From: Bacteroides neonati
GTDB lineage: Bacteria; Bacteroidota; Bacteroidia; Bacteroidales; Bacteroidaceae
Reading direction: 5' to 3'
Length of the DNA: 64,000 nt
NCBI RefSeq assembly: GCF_000499785.1
Contig: NZ_HG726023.1
Span: forward strand, 250,534-314,533
Shown here: positions 27,444 to 37,694 of the stretch, in pieces
Position numbering within the stretch: the first letter of the stretch is position 1
How the letters are laid out: each line of letters starts with the position of its first letter
Made by a program: the position numbers and the translations under genes
Notes under the pieces: generated by a model
Databases searched by the model: none
Told to the model about the DNA's origin: nothing
The model's input: the letters and a program-made list of their open reading frames with translations, nothing else

Positions 27444-29138
27444 TTAATAAATAATGCTACTACCTGTCCATCCCGGAGTTTGCGTCAGCACACCGTTGGA
27501 CAGATCGATTTGCGTTTGTGGGATTTGTAAGAATCCACCTGTTTCTTCAATGCGTTTGGCAATATTGCCTACATTCATTTTCCCTTCTACCAGATTATTT
27601 TTAATGCTGACTCCATTCTGTTTAGAAAGTTCTTCGCCTGCAATGCCCCAACGAAGTATATCATAGTAGCGAATGGCCTCAAAGGCAAGTTCCCAATGGC
27701 GCTCATTGCGTAGTGCCTGAGTGCTGTAAGCAACAGCCGGAAGTCCGGCACGGGCGCGAACCAGGTTCAAGGGTATAGCGTCTTCTTTGAGCTCGGCTGC
27801 CATTAGCAATACATCGGCAAAGCGAAGCATAACGAGGTCTTGTGTATTGTTTAGCATATAGTCGGCTGGTGCACCATACATTAAATGACTATATCCGATA
27901 ATGCTTTTATCTTCTTTGCGTGCGTTTACTGCAATGTATTTCTTTTGCCAATATCCAGTTTCCTCCCATTGTTTGTCGCCACCAAATTTATATCCGGCCA
28001 ACCCTTCATTTGGGTTTTCTACATTCAGTATAGAAGCTTCGCGGCGTATGTCATTAGGTTCGGCTATACTCCATTCCTCCCATAAACGAGAGTTGGCAGG
28101 TCCGTATCCCCAACCTAAGCCAAAGGGATAAATGCCATCGGTTGGCTGCTCGCGAATGGAGAAGAATAGATTGGGACTGTTGTTGTAATCTGATGTTGGT
28201 CCCCAGTCGGCAGTTGCACCAAAATGAATGGCAAACATTGTTTCAGTATTGGCTCCCGCTTCGCCTACCCATGATAAATTGTTATCTATAGAGTATTTGT
28301 AACCTGGTTGAGTTAGTTTGTTACTATAAGGCCACAAGTTACGGAAGTCGGGCAGTAAAGCATGTCCACTATTGGCTATACAATCATCTAACTGTGCAAT
28401 AACTTCTTGTTTGCTAATGCTCTTTCCGTTTGTTGAGGGCAATGCCTCTTTTTTATAATAACCGGTATAGAATAGATAAACGCGAGCGAGTAATCCTTGT
28501 GCTGCCCACTTCGTGGCATGTCCAAGCTGTGAGACGGGCATCTCTTGTATTTTCGTTGAAGGAAAATTGTCGATAGCTGTTTGCAAATCCGAAGCAATCA
28601 GTGCGTATAACTCATCTGGTGTGGCACGCGGGTTGTTGACGGGTGCGGTGGCTGTAATTAACGGCACTGTGCCAAATAACCGGCAGAGGTCGAAATAGAA
28701 ATATGCCCGTAGAAAATGGGTCTCGGCAAGAATTTGTTTGCGTACCGCCTCACTCTCCCACGTAGTGATGTTTGTGATACTCTCGAGCAGCATATTGCAT
28801 CTGAATATACCTTTATACGCATTTCTCCATGGGTCGGCAAACATATTATCGGCCGATTTTTTGAGTTGATTCACTGCCTGTGCTGCACGGTCATCCGGTC
28901 CGCCGCCACCCAAGCGATCATCAGATAAAATTTCGGAGGTAATAAAGAAACACTGCCCTTCTGCTCCGTCTGTGGTTTGTCGGAGCATGGTGTAAGCACC
29001 TGTTAATGCCATTTGTGCATCTTCTGTTGTGAGTGGGAAGTTTGAGTTGTCCTTCTTCGTGAGGTTTTCTGTGTCTAGAAAGCTTTCGCAACCAGACAGG
29101 ATACATGCCGTGAGCATGCTTGCTATGATCTTTTTCAT
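27444..29138 (-). CDS. SusD/RagB family outer-membrane glycan-binding lipoprotein
   Basis: A 564-residue lipoprotein (lipobox CILSGCE, Cys17). Typical SusD features: N-terminal FLDTENLTKKDNSNFPLTTEDAQMALTGAYTML, helical AETHFLRAYFYFDLCRLFGTVPL, and the C-terminal LVMLRFADVLLMAAE, NLVRARAGLP and ERHWELAFEAIRYYDILRWG. It lies 12 bp downstream of susC and should pair with it. Ligand unknown. Confidence 0.96.
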   Translation of the reverse strand: MKKIIASMLTACILSGCESFLDTENLTKKDNSNFPLTTEDAQMALTGAYTMLRQTTDGAEGQCFFITSEILSDDRLGGGGPDDRAAQAVNQLKKSADNMFADPWRNAYKGIFRCNMLLESITNITTWESEAVRKQILAETHFLRAYFYFDLCRLFGTVPLITATAPVNNPRATPDELYALIASDLQTAIDNFPSTKIQEMPVSQLGHATKWAAQGLLARVYLFYTGYYKKEALPSTNGKSISKQEVIAQLDDCIANSGHALLPDFRNLWPYSNKLTQPGYKYSIDNNLSWVGEAGANTETMFAIHFGATADWGPTSDYNNSPNLFFSIREQPTDGIYPFGLGWGYGPANSRLWEEWSIAEPNDIRREASILNVENPNEGLAGYKFGGDKQWEETGYWQKKYIAVNARKEDKSIIGYSHLMYGAPADYMLNNTQDLVMLRFADVLLMAAELKEDAIPLNLVRARAGLPAVAYSTQALRNERHWELAFEAIRYYDILRWGIAGEELSKQNGVSIKNNLVEGKMNVGNIAKRIEETGGFLQIPQTQIDLSNGVLTQTPGWTGSSIIY

Positions 29139-29150
29139 ACTTATTGTCTA

Positions 29151-32100
29151 TTAGAATTTTAAGTTTACACCGATGAGAAGTGTACGTGGGCTGGGATAGA
29201 ACCCTAGGTCAATACCCGATACCCATCCTTGTCCCGATCCGTATCCGATTTCGGGATCCATTCCCGAATATTCGGTAATGGTGAAGAGGTTCTGTGCGGC
29301 TACATATAGACGAGCCTGTTGTAGTGGCATACCTTTGAAGAGTGTCTTGAAGTCGTATCCGATAGTCAGGTTCTGTAATTTGAGGTAATCGCCATCTTCA
29401 ATGTAAATATCCGAGATGTATTGCCAGTTAGTGCTGGTAACTGAACTCAGTCGAGGAAGTTTATTCGACGTACCATCGCCGTGCCAACGGGCAAAGATGT
29501 CGGAGGTGTAGTTTTGTTTGGGAAGATCGGCAAATGAACGATATGACTTCGCTATTTGGTTACCAAACGCTCCGGATGCCGTAGCACTTAGATCAAATCC
29601 TTTGTAAGAAAGGTTGATACCCAAGCCAAGGTTAAAATCGGGATGCGGGTTACCAATCATGCCTTTATCCTTTTCGTCAATGGTTCCATTGCCATCGGCA
29701 TCAACAAAGATGAGATCTCCCGGGCGGGTACCCGAAAGCATTGCACCTTTATAATTTTTAATCTGATCATCATTTTGAAAAACGCCGGCGGTTTCGTATC
29801 CCCAGAAGTAGCCGATGGGGTAACCTACTTGTGCACGGTACATTTCGTCGGTAGCATTACTTAAAATGTTAGGTGCTCCGTGAATGATACCTTCGGTATT
29901 GGCAATACGAGTTACCTCATTTTCATTGTGAGAGAGATTTACATTAAGTCCATAACGGAAATCGCCTATGTTGTCGTTCCAGTTTAGTGCAATTTCGAAA
30001 CCTTTGTTGCGTACATCGCCACCATTGATGAAGGGAGCGGCTGCACCGTAACTATCAAGTATAGGAGCTTGTACCAACCAGTCTTTGGTTGTCTTAATGT
30101 AATAGTCGAAGGTAATACCTAAGCGATTATTCAACAGGCGTGCGTCGATACCAAGGTCGAATTGTTCGGACGTTTCCCAGGTCACATCTTTGTTTGGCAA
30201 AATGTCGGGAAATCCGCCTGAGGTAGGAGAACTCTTATCGGGTCCGAAGAAATAAGAGGCATTGGCAAACGAAATCGTTGATAAGTATTGGAATGGAAGA
30301 ATGGCCTGATTACCGTTCTGTCCGAAGCTGGCGCGGAGCTTCAAAAAATCGAGTACTTCGCGGGTAGGCTCCATGAAAGCCTCTTCCGAAATAGCCCAAC
30401 CGGCCGATACCGAAGGGAAATATCCCCAACGTTTGCCTCGCATGAAGTTAGATGAACCATCGGCGCGTAACACGGCTGTAGCCATGTATTTACTTTTATA
30501 GTCATAATTTACACGACCGAAAAATGAAGCGATAAGGCTTCTTTCCCACGGATAGCCTCTGAGTAAGCTACGTCCCGAGATAGCCCCGGTATTGCTGAGA
30601 TATGCGTGCTTTAGGTCATTGAACTTACTGTTGAAGTTAGTTCCTTCCATTGATTCGCCCATACCACTTTTTTCAACTGCCTGACCAATCAATGCACTCA
30701 AGTTGTGATTGCCCAAATTGAACTGATAGCTGAGTGTGTTTTCCCATTGCCAATTGACACCAATACCCATACTTTGCGAGACAATACTTTCGGGACCTTT
30801 AAGGTTACTCGATAAATCATAAGCTGGAATGAACGAATGCGACGAGTTGCCCGCTAATAACAAGCCAAAGTTGCTTTTCAATAGCAAGTTCTTGATCGGT
30901 TGAATGGTAAGAAATATATTCGCCTTCATATTGTGGCTTTTAGTTGCATTCTGACCATGCGTATAGTCCATACGGGCTATCGGGTTGGCTTCGCGACTAT
31001 CCCAAGGAATGGCATAATGATATTCGCCAGCTTCATTGCGCAAAGGCATAAAAGGGCTGGCGGTAAGTAGGCTGCGTATATCGTTCCACCAGATATCACC
31101 AATAGCGATACCGGCACGTTCGCTGTATGTATAAGAAAGGTTCTCGCCTACTTTGATAATGTCGAGATTATTTTTCTTGTAAAGCGTATGTTCCGTGTTT
31201 AAGCGAAAGGTATAGCGGCTGTAATTAGGCTCTACGGGTTTTCCCAAAACACCTTCCTGTGAAGTGTACGAGAGACCAATAGAATAAACCGACTGGTCTG
31301 TGCCCCCTATGATGTTAAGCGCATGGTTCTGAATAGGCGCATTTTCATTGCGTGCCTCTTCCATCCAGTTAGTACCGGTAAAGGTGCCATTGGCAATCTT
31401 GTCCCAGTTAGGTACCTCTTTTGCGAAGTTGTAACCGGGCAGTCCGTCCATCATTCGCGCTTCATTTTGAATAAGGGCGTACTCTTGTGCATTAAGTAAG
31501 TCGGGCATACGGTAAACGTTTTGTACGCCTACATAGCCGTCATACGAAATACTTGCTTTGCCTACTCTACCTTGTTTGGTCGTTACCAGTACTACTCCAT
31601 TGGCTGCGCGCGATCCATAAATAGCAGCCGAAGCAGCATCTTTAAGTACATCAAACGATTCTATGTCGGCCGGATTGAGTGCATTGATATCGGCACCTGT
31701 TACTCCGTCGATAATGTAAAGCGGACCTGCATTACCAGTGGTTCCCAATCCGCGGATGGTTACTTTGAAACCTTCACCAGGCATACCCGAACTTTGTGTA
31801 ATGTTTACACCTGGAGTTTGACTTTGCAAAGCGCCCAAGGCATTTACGGTATTTAGCTTTTGGATGTCATTTCCCTTAACCTGTACAGTAGCACCGGTGA
31901 TGAGTTTTTTCTTCTGTACACCATAGCCAATAACGACCACTTCGTCTAATTGTTCGTTGTTCTCGCTTAGTAATACGTGTATATCGTTGGCTGCTTCTTT
32001 TACTTTGATCAATTTGTCGTTATAACCGATGTAGGAGAATAATAGATCGCAGGGAGCAGGAACGGTTAGCTCAAATACTCCGTCAATATTGGTGATGGTA

Positions 32101-32306
32101 CCATTGGAAGTTCCTTTTTGTATTACATTGACACCAATAAGTGGTTCTTTATTGGATTCGGATAATACAATTCCTTTTATCTTGAAATTGCTCTGAGCCG
32201 ATAGGTTAAGACAGAGCAGTAAGAGTAATGTACTGACCGTCCATCTTGGAATGTAAAAACGAAAACCTCCCCCATGAAGGAAGGCCGAGTTAAAAATTTC
32301 TCTCAT
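29151..32306 (-). CDS. SusC/RagA TonB-dependent outer-membrane transporter
   Basis: A 1051-residue transporter without an STN domain. After a signal peptide (LLLLLCLNLSAQ) come the carboxypeptidase-like domain (KIKGIVLSESNKEPLIGVNVIQ), TonB-box-like QLDEVVVIGYGVQKKK, the plug (GPLYIIDGVTGADINALNPADIESF and VLKDAASAAIYGSRAA) and a large barrel ending TLLIGVNLKF. Absence of STN fits control by the divergent hybrid two-component system rather than an anti-sigma. The sequence preceding the ATG holds the ACAATAAATGAGGCATGAAT motif (32356-32375). In-frame Met residues are few, and the annotated ATG at 32306 has an unusual 23-residue polar stretch before the hydrophobic core, so a slightly later start is possible. 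Confidence 0.95.
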   Translation of the reverse strand: MREIFNSAFLHGGGFRFYIPRWTVSTLLLLLCLNLSAQSNFKIKGIVLSESNKEPLIGVNVIQKGTSNGTITNIDGVFELTVPAPCDLLFSYIGYNDKLIKVKEAANDIHVLLSENNEQLDEVVVIGYGVQKKKLITGATVQVKGNDIQKLNTVNALGALQSQTPGVNITQSSGMPGEGFKVTIRGLGTTGNAGPLYIIDGVTGADINALNPADIESFDVLKDAASAAIYGSRAANGVVLVTTKQGRVGKASISYDGYVGVQNVYRMPDLLNAQEYALIQNEARMMDGLPGYNFAKEVPNWDKIANGTFTGTNWMEEARNENAPIQNHALNIIGGTDQSVYSIGLSYTSQEGVLGKPVEPNYSRYTFRLNTEHTLYKKNNLDIIKVGENLSYTYSERAGIAIGDIWWNDIRSLLTASPFMPLRNEAGEYHYAIPWDSREANPIARMDYTHGQNATKSHNMKANIFLTIQPIKNLLLKSNFGLLLAGNSSHSFIPAYDLSSNLKGPESIVSQSMGIGVNWQWENTLSYQFNLGNHNLSALIGQAVEKSGMGESMEGTNFNSKFNDLKHAYLSNTGAISGRSLLRGYPWERSLIASFFGRVNYDYKSKYMATAVLRADGSSNFMRGKRWGYFPSVSAGWAISEEAFMEPTREVLDFLKLRASFGQNGNQAILPFQYLSTISFANASYFFGPDKSSPTSGGFPDILPNKDVTWETSEQFDLGIDARLLNNRLGITFDYYIKTTKDWLVQAPILDSYGAAAPFINGGDVRNKGFEIALNWNDNIGDFRYGLNVNLSHNENEVTRIANTEGIIHGAPNILSNATDEMYRAQVGYPIGYFWGYETAGVFQNDDQIKNYKGAMLSGTRPGDLIFVDADGNGTIDEKDKGMIGNPHPDFNLGLGINLSYKGFDLSATASGAFGNQIAKSYRSFADLPKQNYTSDIFARWHGDGTSNKLPRLSSVTSTNWQYISDIYIEDGDYLKLQNLTIGYDFKTLFKGMPLQQARLYVAAQNLFTITEYSGMDPEIGYGSGQGWVSGIDLGFYPSPRTLLIGVNLKF

Positions 32307-32355
32307 AATGTTTTCTTTGTTTATTAGATTATCGTAAAAATTGATGAATTCGCTT

Positions 32356-32375
32356 ATTCATGCCTCATTTATTGT
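32356..32375 (-). promoter_or_regulatory. Candidate operator next to the susC/hybrid-regulator divergent promoters
   Basis: Read on the - strand, this is ACAATAAATGAGGCATGAAT, ending ~50 bp upstream of the susC start. Nearly the same string, with a 3-bp AGG insertion, occurs on the + strand at 37695-37717 upstream of the esterase gene. Shared sequence in two promoter regions around one regulator suggests a binding site. Confidence 0.4.
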
Positions 32376-32482
32376 TCCGCAAAGCTATGTTAAAGCTGTA
32401 CTGTCTTCGTCCATTCTTGTACCAATGATGTCAGTAGATATCCTTTTTTATCCTTTATCCCCTGTATTTCTCGTATTTTTGT

Positions 32483-32490
32483 TATATTTG
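32483..32490 (+). promoter_or_regulatory. -7 box for the hybrid two-component regulator gene
   Basis: TATATTTG matches TAnnTTTG and lies 39 bp before ATG 32530. A clear -33 box is not seen. Its position inside the longest open frame supports the later ATG. Confidence 0.5.
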
Positions 32491-32529
32491 TACTTCGAAA
32501 TACACATGTACTATTTGTTGACCTACTAT

Positions 32530-35500
32530 ATGAAAATCACTTTATGTCGATATATTCTATTGCTATTATTCGTAATAGGAAACCCTTCTTTTTTGTATGC
32601 GGATGATCATATAAATTATTATTTCAAGCAACTTTCTATTGAGCAAGGTCTGTCGCAAGGTACGGTCAATAGTATGCAACTCGACAACAAAGGTGTCATG
32701 TGGATTGGTACCAATGCCGGGTTAAACACCTTTGATAAAAATAAATTTAATGTTTATATGCACGATGAGCATCGAGTGCATTCTCTTCCGGGAAATGCGA
32801 TTAATTTTATTTTCGAAGATTTACAAAATACAATCTGGGTATCGACCAATAATGGATTGGTGCAGTACGATCCTGTCATTGACGGTTTCCGACCAATACT
32901 TCCTAAGGGTAAAGGAACTGCCTATGGATATATGCCTTTTGATGATGGTATTTTATTCTCAGTGGCGGGCTCTTTTTTTGTCTATCATTATGCCTCACGG
33001 GAATTGACGGAGCATCGTATTAAGAATATTTCGAATGCAGAAGCTCTCTTTTTTGAGCATGTCCATCCTCTTGATAAAACAAAAGTATTGTTGACTAGTC
33101 GCGAATTCGGTATTTGGGTTTATGAACCTTTCTCTCATCGATTGAGCCGTCATCCGATACAAATGCAGAATATAGTGGCATCGTGTACCGATCAAAAAGG
33201 GAATTTTTATATCTCGTCTTACAAAGATGGTATACGTGGTTTTTCAAAAGAGGGTAAACAGTTGTTTCATCTTCATACTCATAACTCTGATTTGTCTAGC
33301 AATATCATACTTAACATGCTTTTTCATCATAATAAACTATGGGTCGGAACCGATGGAGGTGGCATTAATATAATTGATCCGGAGCATCCCAAGCAGATTA
33401 ACTCATTACAGCATAAACCCGGTGTGAGAGGTACCCTGCCCAATAATTCGATTAAGATACTTTACGCAGACAAAAAGAAGAATTTATGGGCAGGTACCGT
33501 GCGCGATGGTATGTTTGGCATTCGGGAGGTGCCGATACATACTTATAAAGATGCACACTTAATGAGTGGCGAAGGATTGAGTGAGAAGATTGTAAACAGC
33601 TTACACGAAGATCATTCGGGCATTTTATGGATCGGTACCGATGGAGGAGGCATTAATTCCTATAGTCCGAAAACCGGTTCATTTGTTCATTATCCGCAAA
33701 CTTTTGGAGAGAAGATCGTTTCCATTAGTAGCTATTCGCCTAACGAACTTTTGGTGTCGAATTACGAAAAAGGATTACTTATCTTTGATAAAAAGAGTGC
33801 TGGTTTCCGTCCATTTAACATTGTTAATAAAGAAATAAACGATCGAGAGTGCTTTAGTGGATATGCCGTATTTATAGATAAAGCATCAGAATACGAGGTT
33901 TTTCTTTTATCGGTGAATACTTACTTATTCAATATTGCCTCCAAGAGCTTTAGACAAATGACCACACGGGAAGACCAAAGTCATTTGCGGGCTTTGCGAT
34001 TGATTCATTCAGATGGCAATCGATTTTATTTCAAGGGAAACAACCGTATTTTTCAAGCCAATCGTAGCGATCTTGTGTTGAAAACTATTTTTAAAGGGAA
34101 TGAAAATGAATATATAAACTCTGCTTGCTTCGATGGAGAGAGACGGTTTTGGATAGGAACTGATTATGGGTTAAGTTATTATGATATACTGACACAGAAG
34201 CACGTGAAGATTGATACCAAACTATTCAGCGGTATATCTATGCTTTTTCTTGATGAACAGAAGCGACTTTGGATCAGTGCACAAAACCTGCTTTTTTCAT
34301 ATAGTATCGCTACCAATCGTTTTGCTATCTGGGGAGAAACGGATGGGTTTACAGCCAATGAGCTACTCTCTCCTCCCGTTTCTTCGAACCATGCACCGGT
34401 CTATTATATGGGAGGAGTATCGGGATTGATTAAAATAAATAAAGATATTTCTATTGATGGGTACTTGGAACCATCGATAAAACTGACCAATGTTGTGATT
34501 GATGGAGAAGTAACACCAACTAAGTCTGAGCGTATTTTACTTCCTTATAACTACAAGTCTTTGGCCATCAAGGTAACTTCCGACGAGACAGATATTTTTC
34601 GTAAAGTATTGTTTCGCTATACTCTATCGGGGATTAATCAACCGCCTATTGAAACGTATAGCTACAATCTTACATTGCCCCAGTTATTGCCTGGTACATA
34701 CTCACTCGAAGTGGCTTGTAGTACGAAAAGCGGTAATTGGACGGTACCCACTCGCCTGCTTACCGTAGTGGTTACCCCTCCCTGGTATCAGCGACCTTGG
34801 GTGATCGTTGTCTTTTCATTCATCTTTTTTGCAAGTATTATCGGTGTTACTCGTCTGTTACTGATCAGGAAAGAAAGCAAGTTGAAATGGGCTATGAAAG
34901 AGCACGAGCAGCAGGTGTATGAAGAAAAAATAAAATTTTTAATCAATATTAGCCATGAGCTAAGAACACCACTTACACTTATTTATGCTCCGCTTAAGCG
35001 TTTACTCGACAGCTTTATTCCTCGTGCCGATAGTCAGGAGGATATGGAACGATATGGTACGCTCACCCGTATTTATAAACAAACTAAAGAGATGAAGAAT
35101 ATCATTAATATGGTACTTGATCTTAATAAGCTGGGGGATGCGAAAAAAAGATTAATGAAACAGCCCTATTTACTAAATAATTGGGTCAAAGAAGTCTCAG
35201 AGGATTTTAGAACAGAGTTTGAGTATCACCATATTCAATTGGAGTACCGATTTGATGATCGGGTTGGTACGGTTGTCTTCGATAAAAATAAATGTGAGAT
35301 TGTACTCTCTAATTTACTCATGAACGCATTGAAGTTCAGCGTTCAAGATACTGTTGTTACTGTGTCGACTAAGATATGCGATACTTATGTTCGTATTTCC
35401 GTTTCTGATCAGGGTATTGGTCTTAACCAGATTGATCCTTCCAAATGTTTTGAACGTTTTTTTCAAGGCGAACACTCCGAAAATGGCAGTGGTATCGGGC

Positions 35501-36474
35501 TGTCGTATGCTAAAGCACTAATCGACCTTCATCAAGGACACATTGGAGCATCAAATAACTTGACGCAAGGAGCTACATTCTATTACGAACTACCTTTCGA
35601 GGAAAATGTTTTGTTGGAACACACAATTGATACGGTCGAAGCGGATATTTATACAGCCAAGCAATATGCAGATCATGAAAATAGTTTTTCCACGAAGGCA
35701 TATACGATTATTGTTATAGAAGATAAAGCGGAATTGCTCGAGTTTTTGAGAGAGGAACTGAAAGGCTTGTTTTCTAAGGTATACACTGCTTCGAATGGGG
35801 AGAAAGCCTTACGGATAATTAAAGAGAAGAGTCCCGATATTATTGTAAGTGACGTTATGATGCCTTTAATGGATGGCTTTGAGCTGTGTAAGCGCGTAAA
35901 GGAGGAGCTTGAAATCAGTCATATTCCCATTATTTTACTCACTGCCCGCACGGATGAGAACAGTACCTCGTTAGGTTATAAGCTGGGAGCGGACGCCTAT
36001 CTTCCTAAGCCTTTTGAGTTGAATACATTGCTTGATGTTATATGCAACTTGTTGAAGATGAAAGAACGTATCAAGTCCTTTTTGAGTAAAGGAACGACGG
36101 ATCATCTGCTGATTGATGCTCTAACTACCAATAATGCTGATGAAGCCTTTATTAAAAAACTAAATAGCATAATCAATACCAATATAGATAATCCTCAACT
36201 TGATGTTGCTTTCTTAATGCAAGAAATGGCTATTTCCAGAACCCCGCTTTACAATAAGATTAAAGCACTTACTGGTATAGGAGTGAATGACTATATAAAT
36301 AATATACGTATTGCGCAAGCAAAAGAGTTATTGGCTCAAACCGACAAAAGTATCACCGAGATATCAGACCTTACAGGGTTTAGTTATCAGCGTTATTTTA
36401 GTACAATTTTTAAGCAGGCAACCGGAGTCAGTCCGAGCCAATACCGAAACAATATACGTGGAGAAGCTACTTAA
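32530..36474 (+). CDS. Hybrid two-component system (HTCS) regulator of glycan utilisation
   Basis: A 1314-residue one-polypeptide sensor-regulator. ATG 32530 gives a signal peptide (KITLCRYILLLLFVIGNPSFLYAD); frames further upstream would include the promoter. Domain order: two periplasmic beta-propellers of Reg_prop repeats (for example MWIGTNAGLNTFDK and LWIGTDGGGINSYSP), a Y_Y_Y domain, one membrane helix near residues 758-780, HisKA with His809 in NISHELRTPLTL, HATPase (NLLMNALKFS, GSGIGLSYAKALIDLH), a receiver with Asp1108 in IIVSDVMMPLMDGFE, and a C-terminal AraC-type double helix-turn-helix (ITEISDLTGFSYQRYFSTIFKQATGVSPSQYR in its last 60 residues). HTCS proteins bind an oligosaccharide directly and activate the neighbouring susCD operon. 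It overlaps the convergent esterase gene by 8 bp. Confidence 0.96.
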   Translation: MKITLCRYILLLLFVIGNPSFLYADDHINYYFKQLSIEQGLSQGTVNSMQLDNKGVMWIGTNAGLNTFDKNKFNVYMHDEHRVHSLPGNAINFIFEDLQNTIWVSTNNGLVQYDPVIDGFRPILPKGKGTAYGYMPFDDGILFSVAGSFFVYHYASRELTEHRIKNISNAEALFFEHVHPLDKTKVLLTSREFGIWVYEPFSHRLSRHPIQMQNIVASCTDQKGNFYISSYKDGIRGFSKEGKQLFHLHTHNSDLSSNIILNMLFHHNKLWVGTDGGGINIIDPEHPKQINSLQHKPGVRGTLPNNSIKILYADKKKNLWAGTVRDGMFGIREVPIHTYKDAHLMSGEGLSEKIVNSLHEDHSGILWIGTDGGGINSYSPKTGSFVHYPQTFGEKIVSISSYSPNELLVSNYEKGLLIFDKKSAGFRPFNIVNKEINDRECFSGYAVFIDKASEYEVFLLSVNTYLFNIASKSFRQMTTREDQSHLRALRLIHSDGNRFYFKGNNRIFQANRSDLVLKTIFKGNENEYINSACFDGERRFWIGTDYGLSYYDILTQKHVKIDTKLFSGISMLFLDEQKRLWISAQNLLFSYSIATNRFAIWGETDGFTANELLSPPVSSNHAPVYYMGGVSGLIKINKDISIDGYLEPSIKLTNVVIDGEVTPTKSERILLPYNYKSLAIKVTSDETDIFRKVLFRYTLSGINQPPIETYSYNLTLPQLLPGTYSLEVACSTKSGNWTVPTRLLTVVVTPPWYQRPWVIVVFSFIFFASIIGVTRLLLIRKESKLKWAMKEHEQQVYEEKIKFLINISHELRTPLTLIYAPLKRLLDSFIPRADSQEDMERYGTLTRIYKQTKEMKNIINMVLDLNKLGDAKKRLMKQPYLLNNWVKEVSEDFRTEFEYHHIQLEYRFDDRVGTVVFDKNKCEIVLSNLLMNALKFSVQDTVVTVSTKICDTYVRISVSDQGIGLNQIDPSKCFERFFQGEHSENGSGIGLSYAKALIDLHQGHIGASNNLTQGATFYYELPFEENVLLEHTIDTVEADIYTAKQYADHENSFSTKAYTIIVIEDKAELLEFLREELKGLFSKVYTASNGEKALRIIKEKSPDIIVSDVMMPLMDGFELCKRVKEELEISHIPIILLTARTDENSTSLGYKLGADAYLPKPFELNTLLDVICNLLKMKERIKSFLSKGTTDHLLIDALTTNNADEAFIKKLNSIINTNIDNPQLDVAFLMQEMAISRTPLYNKIKALTGIGVNDYINNIRIAQAKELLAQTDKSITEISDLTGFSYQRYFSTIFKQATGVSPSQYRNNIRGEAT

Positions 36475-37615
36475 ATATCAATGTTACAAACTCCGATAAA
36501 TAGTTTCTCCAATTCGTCCATACGTGTCCTTTATCGGTTTCCCGATAGATGTATGGCATGTGCAAGGCATTCATCTGGTTGCGTTGTTTTGCCACATCGT
36601 TGTACAGGAAGTCGTCTTTTCCGATGCCTATCCAGTAAAGTTTGTATCCTTGCTTAGCTTGTTGCATTAATTTTTCATCCATTTTTTCATAGATGGTTGA
36701 TGCAATGCCTTTGTCCGGATAGATAGCAGGAGAAAATAGTCCGATATAATCGAATAATTCGGGGTTATTGGCTGATATGTAGAGTGAATGATACCCTCCC
36801 ATTGATAATCCGGCAATGGCTCTTCCGGCCTTATTCTTTTTAACGTTATAGTTACTTTCAATAAAAGCTAATATATCGTTAAACGAGCTTTCGAACTCTC
36901 CATCCATTGTATGTGGTAAGAGAAACGAAGGCATATAAAAGCCTTTCGAGTCTTGTCCGGGAGTGGCTTGCTGTACTACGTTTCCATTGCTCATCACCAC
37001 AATCATTGGCGAAGCTTTGCCGCTTTCAATCAGATTATCGAGAATCTGACTCACGCGTCCTAAATTCAACCAAGCTTCTTCGTCACCTCCCATGCCATGT
37101 AGTAAATAGAGAACGGGATATTTTTTTTTGCTTGACTCATATCCGGGAGGAGTATAAATACTAAGTCTTCGCTGTTTGTTGAGGGTTGGTGATGGATACC
37201 ACCTATGTGATACGGTACCGTGAGAGATGTCTTTTACCCCATACATGTGCGAGGTGCCTTCTATCATAAAAATACTGTATAATGTAGATGCATCGCGAAT
37301 CTGATACACATTGCTTGGATCTATTAAATCGACTCCGTCAACATTAAAGGTATAAATATATACATCGGGCAATAACGTTGACGTTTGGTAGCTCCAAATG
37401 CCATTTGTTAGTTGCATGGAAGCACTTCCGTTGATTAGCCAATCGCCTTTAATTGACACCTGTTTGGCATTTGGCATATATAAACTGAATGTAACAGAAC
37501 CGTCAGAATTGATACTAGGTGAGATAATGCGCGAGGGAATTGTTGATAAACTTTGCTGGGCAAAGGTACTTGTAATATACAGCAATAACAGCCATATGAA
37601 TAAATATCTTTTCAT
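36467..37615 (-). CDS. Secreted esterase with N-terminal early-set domain (CE1/Esterase_D-like)
   Basis: A 382-residue secreted alpha/beta-hydrolase (signal peptide ending TFAQ). Residues ~29-115 form an E_set/CBM48-like beta domain (FSLYMPNAKQVSIKGDWL). The catalytic domain starts near 135 with RLSIYTPPGYE and KKYPVLYLLHGMGGDEEAW. The nucleophile elbow is GLSMGGYHS (Ser271), and a C-terminal histidine in ETDKGHVWTNW (His364) completes the likely triad. This architecture is common in xylan- and other plant-glycan esterases (acetyl or feruloyl), but the ester cleaved is unknown. The gene ends inside the last codons of the hybrid regulator and is probably part of the same glycan locus. Confidence 0.88.
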   Translation of the reverse strand: MKRYLFIWLLLLYITSTFAQQSLSTIPSRIISPSINSDGSVTFSLYMPNAKQVSIKGDWLINGSASMQLTNGIWSYQTSTLLPDVYIYTFNVDGVDLIDPSNVYQIRDASTLYSIFMIEGTSHMYGVKDISHGTVSHRWYPSPTLNKQRRLSIYTPPGYESSKKKYPVLYLLHGMGGDEEAWLNLGRVSQILDNLIESGKASPMIVVMSNGNVVQQATPGQDSKGFYMPSFLLPHTMDGEFESSFNDILAFIESNYNVKKNKAGRAIAGLSMGGYHSLYISANNPELFDYIGLFSPAIYPDKGIASTIYEKMDEKLMQQAKQGYKLYWIGIGKDDFLYNDVAKQRNQMNALHMPYIYRETDKGHVWTNWRNYLSEFVTLIFK

Positions 37616-37694
37616 GAACTCAAATACGGTTTATTGTAATTAGACATATTAATTAAATAGTGTCGACTCTTTATTTCATAATCGAGCCGTCTTT

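Noticed and set aside
32341..32529. N-terminal extension of the hybrid regulator by 63 codons
   Set aside because: The extension contains the operator-like motif and a -7 box, and ATG 32530 gives a proper signal peptide.
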